The notes under the pieces: model-generated
What the model was told of the DNA's origin: nothing
Databases searched by the model: none
Seen by the model: the letters and a program-made list of their open reading frames with translations, nothing else
Shown: positions 7,295-14,784 of the stretch, in pieces
Layout: every line of letters begins with the position of its first letter
Position numbering within the stretch: the stretch's first letter is position 1
Program-made: the position numbers and the translations under genes
Assembly (NCBI GenBank): GCA_003577005.1
Contig: QEUW01000076.1
Location: 1-22,283 of the forward strand
Length of the DNA stretch: 22,283 nucleotides
Direction: 5' to 3'
Source of the DNA: Chloroflexota bacterium
Lineage (GTDB): Bacteria; Chloroflexota; Anaerolineae; Caldilineales; Caldilineaceae

Positions 7295-8023
7295 ATGAAT
7301 ATGGAAACTATCCAACCGATTGAAGAGCTGGATCGGATCTCGCTTATCGAAGAGCGCATTAAAGAATATATTCTGAAGAATCAGTTGCGACCTGGTGATA
7401 AACTGCCGACTGAGGAGCAACTGGCGGCTGCCTTACAGGTCGGACGCACCGCCGTGCGCGAGACCTTTCGGCGCCTGGAGGCGCTGGGCATCGTCGAGAG
7501 CCATCAGGGGTTTGGGCGGGTCGTGCGTGAGTTCAACTTTGACCCGATTCTCAATGGGCTGTTCTATGGTCTTGTCTTTCACGGCCATAGCATCATGCAA
7601 GTGCTGGAAATTCGCAGAGCGCTTGATGACTACTTTATCAAGGGCGCCATCCAAAACTTGCAAGAAGACGACCTTGTTCAGCTAGAAGCGATTGTCCAAC
7701 GGATGCTCGAAGGGGGGGCTGATAACCCCAATTTCCACCAGGAAGACCATGACTTTCATGCGCTGTTGTACCGCCGGTGCGGCAATCCGTTGGCAGCGCA
7801 GTTGTTTGAGATCAGTTGGAGCGTGCGTCTACACGCCATTGATCGCCAGGTTGCCCTCTCAGAAATCCCGCCGGGGACAATCGCCGAGCATGTGGCAATT
7901 CTGGCCGCGATCAAAGAGCGCGATGTGGCGCTGGCGCGCGAGCGGCTGGCGGCGCATCACGACAATATCACGCAAAGCCTGCGCACCCAGATCGAGCAAC
8001 AGGCAGAATCGATTACCCTCTGA
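7295..8023 (+). CDS. FadR-subfamily GntR transcriptional regulator (FCD domain)
   Basis: This 242-residue DNA-binding regulator has an N-terminal winged helix at about 15-79 (KLPTEEQLAAALQVGRTAVR, then RRLEALGIVES) and a C-terminal all-helical FCD ligand domain. The FCD metal/ligand histidines are visible at H155 (DHDFHALL), H199 (EHVAILAAI) and H221 (HHDNI), with an acidic residue near D111. Regulators of this family usually sense small organic acids, sugar acids or amino acids and repress the adjacent catabolic or transport operon. The ATG at 7295 was chosen because GGGGA lies at a suitable distance and the frame before it reads through a palindromic repeat. Its divergent position next to the binding-protein gene makes it the likely local regulator of the transport operon. 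Confidence 0.94.
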   Translation: MNMETIQPIEELDRISLIEERIKEYILKNQLRPGDKLPTEEQLAAALQVGRTAVRETFRRLEALGIVESHQGFGRVVREFNFDPILNGLFYGLVFHGHSIMQVLEIRRALDDYFIKGAIQNLQEDDLVQLEAIVQRMLEGGADNPNFHQEDHDFHALLYRRCGNPLAAQLFEISWSVRLHAIDRQVALSEIPPGTIAEHVAILAAIKERDVALARERLAAHHDNITQSLRTQIEQQAESITL

Positions 8024-8099
8024 TAGATCCTCTGCATCAAAACATCCCTCACCGCAAGGCCGCTGATAGCCTTCGACTAAATACCGACCGGAGAAGGTG

Positions 8100-8157
8100 A
8101 ATCGCCACCCTGGTGCGTTGCTCGCAAAGCGTGCGGTGTCCCTGAGGGCGGCGAATT
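8100..8157. repeat. Imperfect inverted repeat downstream of the FadR-type gene
   Basis: The segment TCGCCACCCT at 8102-8111 pairs, with one mismatch, with AGGGCGGCGA at 8145-8154. The interior contains a small TTGC/GCAA stem. It lies in the gap between the regulator and the YCII gene and could act as a terminator-like structure or be a dispersed palindromic repeat. No T-tract follows, so a classical intrinsic terminator is unlikely. Confidence 0.4.
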
Positions 8158-8249
8158 TGCTATTTGCTGTCCAAATCCCCAATATTCAAACGTTATTCTC
8201 ATAGAGACGACGCATTGTGCCCGTCTGCAACCTATCGAGGAGGCGCTAT

Positions 8250-8639
8250 ATGCAGTACATTCTGATGGATTACGTAAACGAGGCCGGCTGGCCCCAACTG
8301 ACAAAGGCCGAACAAGAAGAGTGGCTGGGGGCCTACAAAGGGTATATGAAGGCCATGACCGAGGCGGGCGTGCTGAAAAGCAGCCACGGGCTCCAGCCCA
8401 CTTCGTCGGCGACAACCGTGCGGGTCGTGAATGATAAGACCCAGGTGCTCGACGGCCCCTATGCCGACACCAAAGAGCAGTTGGGTGGCTTTCATATCAT
8501 CGAAGTGGCCGATCTCGACGCCGCGCTCACATGGGCAGCCCGCAGCCCGACTGCACTACACGGGGTCGTCGAGGTGCGCCCACTCTGGGAGGGCACCCTG
8601 CTGACCAAGGAGCTCGGCGATTTCACCAAGCCTGCGTGA
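8250..8639 (+). CDS. YCII-related DGPF-domain protein
   Basis: This small cytosolic protein of 129 residues carries the signature DGPYADTKEQLGGFHIIEV at 68-86, the defining motif of the DGPF branch of the YCII/ferredoxin-like fold. DGPF proteins are the standard genomic neighbours and presumed targets or partners of ECF42 sigma factors. An ECF42-like factor lies 735 bases downstream on the same strand, which supports the assignment. The biochemical activity of DGPF proteins is not established. The ATG at 8250 was chosen because GAGGAGG lies just upstream; an earlier in-frame start at 8217 would add 11 residues containing that ribosome site. Confidence 0.93.
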   Translation: MQYILMDYVNEAGWPQLTKAEQEEWLGAYKGYMKAMTEAGVLKSSHGLQPTSSATTVRVVNDKTQVLDGPYADTKEQLGGFHIIEVADLDAALTWAARSPTALHGVVEVRPLWEGTLLTKELGDFTKPA

Positions 8640-8687
8640 ACCGCCTACGAGCACGAAGTTGGAGATCTCTTGTTGAGGTCTAGGTAA

Positions 8688-8747
8688 ACAGGTAATATAG
8701 TAGACAGGGGAAAAAAGGCAGGACGCCCTGTCTACCTATCTACCTGT
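8688..8747. repeat. Two-part hairpin between the YCII and RibD_C genes
   Basis: The inner arms GTAGACAGGG (8700-8709) and CCCTGTCTAC (8726-8735) are perfect. The outer arms ACAGGTA (8688-8694) and TACCTGT (8741-8747) are also perfect, with an unpaired interior between them. It could end or attenuate transcription after the YCII gene, although it lacks a T-run. Repeated TAC-CTG units suggest that it may instead be a dispersed repeat. Confidence 0.5.
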
Positions 8748-8810
8748 AATTAGACTGGATTGCTTTCAAACAGAGCAAAGAATGATCGGACAACCACAAG
8801 GAGAAGAAAC

Positions 8811-9377
8811 ATGCGAAAACTCGGCGTTTTCAATCATGTGTCGCTGGATGGCTACTTTGTGGACAGAAAAGGCGACATGAGCTGGGCCAAAGTGAATCAC
8901 CAGGATGCAGAATGGAACGCATTCGTCGCAGAAAACGCAAGTGGCGGCGGCGTGCTCGTACTTGGCAGGGTTACCTACGAGCTCATGGCCGGCTTCTGGC
9001 CGACCCCTTTTGCGCTTGAGAGTATGCCTGTTGTAGCCGAGCGAATGAACAACCTGCCAAAGATCGTCTTTTCGCAAACGCTGGATAAAGCGTCATGGAA
9101 CAACACAAGGCTGGTGAAGGGAGACCTGGCAGCGGAAATGCGTAAGATGAAGGATGAGCCTGGCGAGGACATGGTGATTTTGGGCAGCGGCAGCATTGTT
9201 GCACAATTGGCGCAGGCAGGGTTGATCGACGAATACCAGATCGTGGTGAACCCCGTCGTACTTGGTGCAGGCAGGACGATGTTCGACGGTGTCAACAAGA
9301 CGCTGAACCTGAAGCTGACTCGGACACGGACCTTCGCCAATGGGAATGTCTTTTTGTGCTACGAGCCGGTGGTGTGA
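8811..9377 (+). CDS. RibD_C-domain (dihydrofolate reductase-like) protein
   Basis: This 188-residue protein matches the RibD C-terminal/dihydrofolate reductase-like fold often labelled DHFR family protein. Motifs in order are SLDGYF (11-16), GRVTYE (52-57), KIVFSQTL (84-91), the nucleotide-binding GSGSIV (125-130) and PVVLGAGRTMF (148-158). A NADPH-dependent reductase activity is typical of the fold, but these short stand-alone members have no firmly assigned substrate. The ATG at 8811 has AAGGAG seven bases upstream. Its TGA overlaps the GTG start of the sigma factor gene by four bases, so the two are translationally coupled. This ties it to the ECF42 regulon rather than to riboflavin or folate synthesis. 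Confidence 0.93.
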   Translation: MRKLGVFNHVSLDGYFVDRKGDMSWAKVNHQDAEWNAFVAENASGGGVLVLGRVTYELMAGFWPTPFALESMPVVAERMNNLPKIVFSQTLDKASWNNTRLVKGDLAAEMRKMKDEPGEDMVILGSGSIVAQLAQAGLIDEYQIVVNPVVLGAGRTMFDGVNKTLNLKLTRTRTFANGNVFLCYEPVV

Positions 9378-10633
9378 ACAAGCAGAACCGTACGGAGGCG
9401 CATCATGCGGCGGAGATGGCGGCGCGGCGCAGCTATGGCAAGCTTGTCGCCATCCTGGCGGCGCGTACGGGGGATGTGGCGGCTGCCGAGGATGCCCTCG
9501 CCGAAGCCTTTGCGGCGGCGCTGGCGCATTGGCCGCTGAATGGCTGCCCGCCCAACCCGGAGGCATGGTTGCTGACCGTCGCCCGCCGCAAGCTGATCGA
9601 CGACGCCCGCCGGCACCGCAGTGGCGAGGCCGCAGTCCGCCAGTTGCAGCTCCTCGCCGAGGGGATGGAGGCCGCAGTGGAAGCAGAGGAAATCCCCGAC
9701 CAACGTCTGGCGCTGATGTTCGTCTGTGCCCATCCGGCCATCGAGGCGGGCATTCGTGCGCCGCTGATGTTGCAGGTCGTGCTCGGGTTGAATGCGCAGG
9801 TGATTGCTTCAGCCTTCCTCATCTCGCCGGCATCGATGAGCAAGCGGCTTGTTCGGGTCAAAGAGAAGATCCGGCGGACCGGCATTCCCTTCAGCGTTCC
9901 GGCGCGCGATGAGCTTGCCGGGCGGCTCGCCGCCGTGCTGGATGCTATCTACGCGGCCTTTGCGGAAGGCTGGGCTGACCCCGGCGGGACCGATCTCGCC
10001 CGCCGCGACCTGGCCGAAGAAGCGATCTTTCTAGCCCGGACAACGACCGAGCTGCTGCCAGAAGAGCCAGAGGCGCTGGGGCTGCTCGCCCTCATACTAC
10101 ATGCACACGCCCGCCGTCACGCCCGGCGCACGGCAGATGGGGAGTACGTACCCTTGAGCCAGCAGGATCAGGCCTTGTGGGATTGGCCCCTGATCGAGGA
10201 GGCAGAGGCGCTGCTCCGGTGCGCCAGCGCGCTGGGCTCCATCGGTCGCTATCAACTGGAGGCGGCGGTGCAATCGGCGCATGTCTATCGTTGCCGGACC
10301 GGGTGCGCCAACTGGGGGGAGGTGGCGCAGCTATACGATGCCTTGTTTGTGCTTACCGGGTCGCCGGTTGTCGCGCTCAATCGAGTTCTCGCCATTGCGG
10401 AGAGCGAGGGCACCGAGACTGCGCTCGAAGCGCTGCAAGAATTGGCTGGCGACGGGCGGCTTACCGGCTATCAACCCTACTGGGCCGCGCGCGCCGATCT
10501 GTTGGCCCAGACCGGCGCCCTCGACGAAGCCCGCCGCGCCTACGACATTGCCATTGGTCTTGAGCGCGACCCTGCGGTCCGCCGCTTTCTACAACGACGC
10601 CAGACGGTGGCTGAGAGAACCGTACGCCGATAA
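9374..10633 (+). CDS. ECF42-type RNA polymerase sigma factor with C-terminal extension
   Basis: This 419-residue ECF sigma factor has region 2 at about 27-82 (EDALAEAFAAAL, then NPEAWLLTVARRKLIDDARR) and region 4 at about 113-168, where LISPASMSKRLVRVKEKIR is the DNA-contacting helix. The remaining roughly 240 residues form the long extension with the diagnostic DGEYVPLSQQDQALWD segment (255-270). ECF42 factors have no anti-sigma gene; the TPR-like extension controls their activity, and DGPF-domain genes lie nearby, as here. I prefer the GTG at 9374, which forms a GTGA overlap with the RibD_C stop. An upstream GTG at 9356 is possible and would add six residues. The cognate promoter could not be identified by eye. 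Confidence 0.94.
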   Translation: MNKQNRTEAHHAAEMAARRSYGKLVAILAARTGDVAAAEDALAEAFAAALAHWPLNGCPPNPEAWLLTVARRKLIDDARRHRSGEAAVRQLQLLAEGMEAAVEAEEIPDQRLALMFVCAHPAIEAGIRAPLMLQVVLGLNAQVIASAFLISPASMSKRLVRVKEKIRRTGIPFSVPARDELAGRLAAVLDAIYAAFAEGWADPGGTDLARRDLAEEAIFLARTTTELLPEEPEALGLLALILHAHARRHARRTADGEYVPLSQQDQALWDWPLIEEAEALLRCASALGSIGRYQLEAAVQSAHVYRCRTGCANWGEVAQLYDALFVLTGSPVVALNRVLAIAESEGTETALEALQELAGDGRLTGYQPYWAARADLLAQTGALDEARRAYDIAIGLERDPAVRRFLQRRQTVAERTVRR

Positions 10634-10639
10634 ACGTTG

Positions 10640-10835
10640 ATACACACAGATTAGAAAAGCGCAACACAGAGCACACAGAGACGGCGCAGAGAGCACCGAG
10701 AGCAACAAGAGGGCTCGTATCGTGGTATACCTCTGTGTTCTCCGTGTTGCTTGCACTTCTAAAACCCCTACACAGATTGCACAGATTCTACGGACGAACG
10801 CCCAAAATCCGCGCAAATCCTGAAAATCTGTGTAC
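10640..10835. repeat. Composite dispersed palindromic repeat, left flank of oxygenase/reductase operon
   Basis: The arms at 10661-10680 (GCAACACAGAGCACACAGAG) and 10731-10750 are complementary at 18 of 20 positions. They belong to the CTCTGTGTT-type repeat family seen in many environmental genomes. An outer pair, ACACAGATT (10644-10652) with its complement at 10825-10833, and tandem ACAGATT units near 10772 and 10781 make it composite. The arm at 10661-10680 is the exact reverse complement of 13340-13359 in the second copy. No gene is visible in this 237-base gap. Confidence 0.8.
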
Positions 10836-10870
10836 AACCTGGCTTGGGATCAGCGGGGCGCTGAGTTTCG

Positions 10871-11893
10871 TCAGGGCGTCGGTGCATCTGTGCGAAGCAG
10901 CCCCTCGCGCTTCAGTTCCGCCCAAAAGGCTGGGGGAATCGGCTGCTGCAAGCGTTTGACATTCGTCTGCACGTGCTCCGGCGCCAGCGCGCCGGGAATA
11001 ATAGCAGCGACCAGCGGATTAGCCAGCAAAAACTGCAAGGCTGCCGCCGGCAGCGACACCTCATGGCGCTGGCACACGGCTTCGATGCGCCGCGTCTTGG
11101 TCAGAATCTCCTCCGACGCCGGGGCATAGAAGTAACGCGCACCGGGCACGGCGCCCGTGGCGAGAATGCCCGAGGCAAAGACCGCACCGATGATCACGCT
11201 GATACCATGCTCGGCGCATAGGGCGAACTCCCCCTCCAACATCGCCTGGGTCAGCAAGTTATAGCCATTCGCAACGAGAAAGAAGTCAAGCTCCACCAGC
11301 TCCAAAAAGCGCGGGATCATGCCCAGTTCGTTGATGCCGGCGCCCACACCCTGAATTGCGTGGCTGCGCCGCAGCTCGTCGAGCGCACGCCAGCCACTGG
11401 TAAAGAGCTGGTCCAGATAGGCGCGCACACGGGCTTCGTTCTGATGAAAATAGAAGTCGAGGTCGTGGATGACCAGAAAATCGACGGAAGGCAGACCGAG
11501 CCGCTGCAGGCTGTCCTCATACGAGCGCATGATGCCGTCGTAGCTGAAGTCTACCATAAACTCAAAGGGCAGACCGCCCACCCACGACCCCCGGTCAAAA
11601 CTCCCCAGGTCACGCGCCGCGCGGAAGACCCGCCCCACTTTGGTCGAGACCATAAAGTCCAGGCGCGGCTGCTGGCGCAGAAAGTGACCCAGGCGGTGCT
11701 CGCTTTTGCCATACCCGTAATAAGGCGCCGTGTCGAAATAACGTACGCCGGCGTCCCAGGCCGCCTGCAAGGTCTGCTGCGCCTGCTCCTCGCTGATCGC
11801 TTCGAACAAGTCACCCAACGGTGCACAGCCAAAGCCAAATTCGGTCGCCCGCGCGCCGGTTTTGCCGATGGTGCGTCTTGGTAGTTCGTTCAT
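10871..11893 (-). CDS. Aldo/keto reductase, aldose-dehydrogenase-like
   Basis: This 340-residue NAD(P)-dependent oxidoreductase has the aldo/keto reductase catalytic tetrad D54 and Y59 (FDTAPYYGYGKSE), K85 (STKVG) and H143 (VIHDLD). The LGxFLR segment and the SFDRGSWVGGLPFEF insert resemble the D-threo-aldose/L-fucose dehydrogenase and pyridoxal dehydrogenase branch, which oxidises free sugars or aldehydes. The exact substrate is not assignable. The start at 11893 has AAGGA nine bases upstream and overlaps the former stop codon of the VCBS remnant by ATGA. It is therefore the third gene of an ancestral oxygenase-VCBS-reductase operon. A repeat element closes the region downstream. Confidence 0.94.
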   Translation of the reverse strand: MNELPRRTIGKTGARATEFGFGCAPLGDLFEAISEEQAQQTLQAAWDAGVRYFDTAPYYGYGKSEHRLGHFLRQQPRLDFMVSTKVGRVFRAARDLGSFDRGSWVGGLPFEFMVDFSYDGIMRSYEDSLQRLGLPSVDFLVIHDLDFYFHQNEARVRAYLDQLFTSGWRALDELRRSHAIQGVGAGINELGMIPRFLELVELDFFLVANGYNLLTQAMLEGEFALCAEHGISVIIGAVFASGILATGAVPGARYFYAPASEEILTKTRRIEAVCQRHEVSLPAAALQFLLANPLVAAIIPGALAPEHVQTNVKRLQQPIPPAFWAELKREGLLRTDAPTP

Positions 11894-12032
11894 CGTTTGG
11901 TTTCCTTCCGCTTTACTTCATGTGTCCCCGAAGTGCTCCACCAGCGCACTTCGTTGCTGACTCCTCCAGCAGTGGCGACTATGCCAGGCCACCCATGTTC
12001 AGATATTCGGCAAAGCGAATGAGATCAGCCAT
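11890..12032 (-). pseudogene. Internally deleted VCBS/FG-GAP gene (scar)
   Basis: The first part, from 12032, reads MADLIRFAEYLNMGGLA and stops at 11979. Its first 15 residues match the start of the VCBS protein at the left edge of the window at 11 positions. In another frame, 11982-11890 reads IVATAGGVSNEVRWW and on to a stop. Its first 13 residues match IVAAAERGSNEVR, the last visible residues of the same protein, at nine positions. The roughly 340 residues that should lie between are missing and a one-base loss shifts the frame. The start overlaps the oxygenase stop by eight bases and the old stop overlaps the reductase start, so the operon spacing of the intact gene is preserved. Confidence 0.82.
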
Positions 12033-13089
12033 ATTCAACACCGCTTTCGGCCAGCGCTTGCTGGGCAATACGCCCAAAGGGTGAATCCGGGTCCCGTTTG
12101 ACCACGCGCTTCAACTGCAACTGGGCGCGCGAGTCGCCACGCCGGGCCAGTTCGACCGCCTCGGCAAACCCTTTTTCCGCATAGCTCATGTCGCGAGGCA
12201 CGACCGGGTTGTCATACTGTTTCCAGTAATACTTCAGGTCATCCGTCTGCCAGTTGCGATAGACCTCTTCCCAGGTCAACTTGCTCATCAGGTTCAGGTG
12301 CGGCTCCAGCATGTGTTCGGCAATCGGGTCGCCGATGGCCTGGTAGCGGTTGTCCAGCGAGACCCGCAAGCGGTCCTCGGTGTAATTGGGCAGCGCTTTG
12401 TGAATGGTCAAGGCCGGAAAGATCAGGGTGTCGCCGCACTCGTAATCGGTGGTGTGCCAGGCCACGTCCAGCTCCTTGTGCGTTTTGGCCTGCTCCTCGG
12501 TGTCGACGCAGAGGCTACCTGCCCCCAGTGAAAAGTGATGTTCCAGCACCTGGTTGACTTTGTGCGATCCTGGCAAGACAGCCAGCCCACCCAGTTCGAT
12601 GGGGCAATCACCGACCGGCGCCCAGCAGGTCAACGTCTCAAAATTGCCTTGAAAATGGACAAAATCTTGGTGGATGGGTGTGGTATGTTCGGTATATTTG
12701 GGGAACCAGAGGCGGGCGATCTTCTGCGGATGGGGCATGATGGGGCGGCCCATCAATCTTTCCACCATCGTCATCACCTCGGGCCAGTGCGCCGAGCGGT
12801 GAAAGCTCTCCAGCTTGTAGACCTCGTGGTAGACGTCGGTGTACCCCAGGTCGCCTTCGGTGCATTGGGCCGAGATGTCGGCGATGCCCTCCATGGGGTC
12901 GGTGCCGGCGACGAGCCAGCCACCTTGTTGAATCACGGTGAGCATCTCGCGCCGCAGGCTACGCAGCTTGTCGGGGTCCTGCAGGCGTTTGAAGAAGACA
13001 TACCCTTCATCGGCCAGCCGCCGCCGCAGTTCGGCCGGGTCGTCCATGGCGTCGTTCGAGACGCGCAATTCTTGCAGTTGTTCTGACAT
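12025..13089 (-). CDS. Phytanoyl-CoA dioxygenase (PhyH)-family Fe(II)/2-oxoglutarate oxygenase
   Basis: This 354-residue enzyme shows the non-haem iron facial triad H140-x-D142 (HQDFVHFQG) and distal H230 (LTIHKALPN), with R240 or R242 (DRLRVSLDNRY) as the likely 2-oxoglutarate carboxylate ligand. PLIP-like surrounding motifs such as GGLAVLPGSHK (167-177) are characteristic of the PhyH family. Members hydroxylate or halogenate very varied small molecules, so the name does not imply phytanic acid metabolism. The ATG at 13089 was chosen because AAAGGG precedes it; the frame is open to 13119. The C-terminal 80 residues, rich in Arg and Gln, extend beyond the oxygenase core. The gene leads an operon with a decayed VCBS gene and an aldo/keto reductase. 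Confidence 0.92.
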   Translation of the reverse strand: MSEQLQELRVSNDAMDDPAELRRRLADEGYVFFKRLQDPDKLRSLRREMLTVIQQGGWLVAGTDPMEGIADISAQCTEGDLGYTDVYHEVYKLESFHRSAHWPEVMTMVERLMGRPIMPHPQKIARLWFPKYTEHTTPIHQDFVHFQGNFETLTCWAPVGDCPIELGGLAVLPGSHKVNQVLEHHFSLGAGSLCVDTEEQAKTHKELDVAWHTTDYECGDTLIFPALTIHKALPNYTEDRLRVSLDNRYQAIGDPIAEHMLEPHLNLMSKLTWEEVYRNWQTDDLKYYWKQYDNPVVPRDMSYAEKGFAEAVELARRGDSRAQLQLKRVVKRDPDSPFGRIAQQALAESGVEYG

Positions 13090-13264
13090 GAGTTTACCCT
13101 TTCGGATCGAGAGAGCCATTCAATTTTTCACTGGGAAGACGATGGCTTGCTCCATTATAACGCTGGTAGGGCAATTCGGTGGCAGCACACTTGCTTGAGA
13201 TCATCTGCAACTTATACCGGCACCCTATTGGTGGCCACGCCTGCTGTAAAAATAGGGCAAAACA

Positions 13265-13361
13265 GCGCAACACAGAGAGCGCAGAGACTGCACGGAGAAC
13301 ACCGAGGAAAACCCGCTGGCTCGTTCTGTGGATAAAACCCTCTGTGTGCTCTGTGTTGCTT
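13265..13361. repeat. Dispersed palindromic repeat, right flank of oxygenase/reductase operon
   Basis: The arms at 13267-13286 and 13340-13359 pair at 17 of 20 positions and belong to the same CTCTGTGTT family as the element at 10640-10835. The right arm is an exact reverse complement of 10661-10680. The 415-base gap between the oxygenase and the antitoxin gene holds this element, the antitoxin promoter and otherwise nothing recognisable. Confidence 0.8.
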
Positions 13362-13439
13362 GCTGTACGCTATCCTTTTCATCGCTTTCGGTGACAGCAG
13401 GTCATGATGACTGAAGTGAACAGAAAGTTTTCGTCTAGC

Positions 13440-13468
13440 TTGACCTCTTGTGAGCATCCGGCTATGAT
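13440..13468 (+). promoter_or_regulatory. Sigma-70 promoter of the antitoxin-epimerase operon
   Basis: TTGACC (13440-13445), 17 bases and TATGAT (13463-13468) form a promoter with one mismatch in each box. It lies 36 bases before the antitoxin start codon, giving a short leader with an AGGAGG ribosome site. Confidence 0.75.
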
Positions 13469-13504
13469 GTGGCTACTTATGTTGCTACAAACCAGGAGGA
13501 TGTT

Positions 13505-13798
13505 ATGCCTGAAATCGGAATCCGTGAACTGAAAAATCAGGCCACGGAGATCATTCGTAAGGTGCGAGAAGCGCAGGCAGAATATGTTGTCACGTACAGG
13601 GGCAAACCGGTAGCGATGATCCTCCCGTACCATGCTACTTATCTACAACCCACCCGCAGAGTCCAACATCGGTCTGATGAGGAGTTCTGGGCTGAGTGGG
13701 AAGAACTAGCCAGGGAAATCGATGAGGAATGGCAATCCAGGGAATCAGCGTTGGAAACCCTATTTGAGATGCGCCAGTCACGCGATCAAACATTATGA
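13505..13798 (+). CDS. Phd/YefM-family antitoxin without a visible toxin
   Basis: This 97-residue protein starts with the Phd/YefM dimerisation and DNA-binding fold (IGIRELKNQATEIIRKV, then YVVTYRGKPVAMILPY at about 37-52). An acidic, disordered-looking tail (SDEEFWAEWEELAREIDEEW) follows, of the kind that wraps and neutralises a toxin. The ATG at 13505 has AGGAGG five bases upstream. Normally a RelE- or PIN-type toxin follows with a small overlap. Here the overlapping gene (ATGA) is an epimerase, and no toxin is found on either side. It may be a free-standing repressor or the remains of a module whose toxin has been replaced. Family antitoxins usually repress their own promoter, which here would be the strong one at 13440-13468. 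Confidence 0.9.
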   Translation: MPEIGIRELKNQATEIIRKVREAQAEYVVTYRGKPVAMILPYHATYLQPTRRVQHRSDEEFWAEWEELAREIDEEWQSRESALETLFEMRQSRDQTL

Positions 13799-14784
13799 AC
13801 ATATTGGTCACCGGCAGCGCCGGCCATTTGGGCGAAGCGCTCATGCGCACCTTGCGGCAGACAGCCCACCCTGTCACCGGCACGGATGTGACTCCGTCCG
13901 CTTTCACGGACGAGGTCGGCTCGATCACCGACCAGGGGCATGTGCGGCGCTGTATGGCCGGCATCGATGCGGTGATCCACACGGCGACGCTGCACAAGCC
14001 GCACGTGGGCACCCACACCCGGCAAGAGTTTGTGGACACCAACATCACCGGCACGCTCAACCTGTTGGAAGAGGCTGTGGCGGCTGGCGTGGGTGCCTTT
14101 GTCTTCACCAGCACAACCAGCACCTTTGGCGATGCGCTTACCCCGCCCCCCGGCGCGCCTGCCGCCTGGATCACCGAGGAGGTGACGCCGGTGCCCAAAA
14201 ACATCTACGGCGTCACCAAAATGGCGGCCGAAAATCTCTGCGAACTCTTTTACCGCAACCAACGGCTGCCTTGCCTGATCCTGCGCACCTCACGCTTTTT
14301 CCCCGAGGCCGATGACAACCCAGAGACACGCGCCGCCTACGAAGATGGCAACGTCAAGGCGAACGAGTTTCTCTACCGTCGCGTCGAGCTTGAAGATGTG
14401 GTCAGCGCTCACTTGCTGGCGCTGGAAAAGGCGCCCAGCATCGGTTTTGGCCGCTACATCATCAGCACCACTACACCCTTCACGCAGGCCGACCTGGGCG
14501 AACTGCAAGTGGATGCACCGCAAGTGGTGAAACGCCTCTTTCCGGACTACGAAGCGATCTATGCCCGCCGCGGCTGGCGGATGTTCCCGACCGTGGACCG
14601 GGTGTACGTCAATCAACGCGCCAGAGATGAACTGGGCTGGCGTCCCCGCTATGATTTCCGCCACGTGCTCGACTTGTTGCAAGCGGGCGAGGAGCCGCGC
14701 AGCCCGATGGCGCGCGCCATCGGGTCAAAGGGCTATCATCCCCAGCGGTTTGGCGAGGAGCCCTATCCACCTGAGAAAATATAG
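13795..14784 (+). CDS. NAD-dependent epimerase/dehydratase (extended SDR)
   Basis: This 329-residue Rossmann-fold enzyme has the cofactor motif TGSAGHLG at 6-13, the active-site segment TSTTST (105-110) and the catalytic pair Y138 and K142 (IYGVTK). Extended SDRs of this kind act on nucleotide sugars or similar substrates by oxidation at a ring carbon followed by epimerisation, dehydration or reduction. The C-terminal half (NQRARDELGWRPRYDF) is typical of sugar-nucleotide members, yet the substrate is unassigned. Its ATG overlaps the antitoxin stop in ATGA, so translation depends on that upstream gene. The following 267 bases to the next gene hold no recognisable feature. Confidence 0.93.
   Translation: MNILVTGSAGHLGEALMRTLRQTAHPVTGTDVTPSAFTDEVGSITDQGHVRRCMAGIDAVIHTATLHKPHVGTHTRQEFVDTNITGTLNLLEEAVAAGVGAFVFTSTTSTFGDALTPPPGAPAAWITEEVTPVPKNIYGVTKMAAENLCELFYRNQRLPCLILRTSRFFPEADDNPETRAAYEDGNVKANEFLYRRVELEDVVSAHLLALEKAPSIGFGRYIISTTTPFTQADLGELQVDAPQVVKRLFPDYEAIYARRGWRMFPTVDRVYVNQRARDELGWRPRYDFRHVLDLLQAGEEPRSPMARAIGSKGYHPQRFGEEPYPPEKI

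Noticed and set aside
9340..9912. A second open frame across the sigma factor gene
   Set aside because: The sigma factor frame has clear region 2 and region 4 motifs. The other frame is Gly/Arg-rich and is a shadow.
10640..10835. Possible CRISPR array because of repeated ACAGA units
   Set aside because: Repeats are short, unevenly spaced and arranged as palindromes, with no constant repeat-spacer period and no cas genes nearby.
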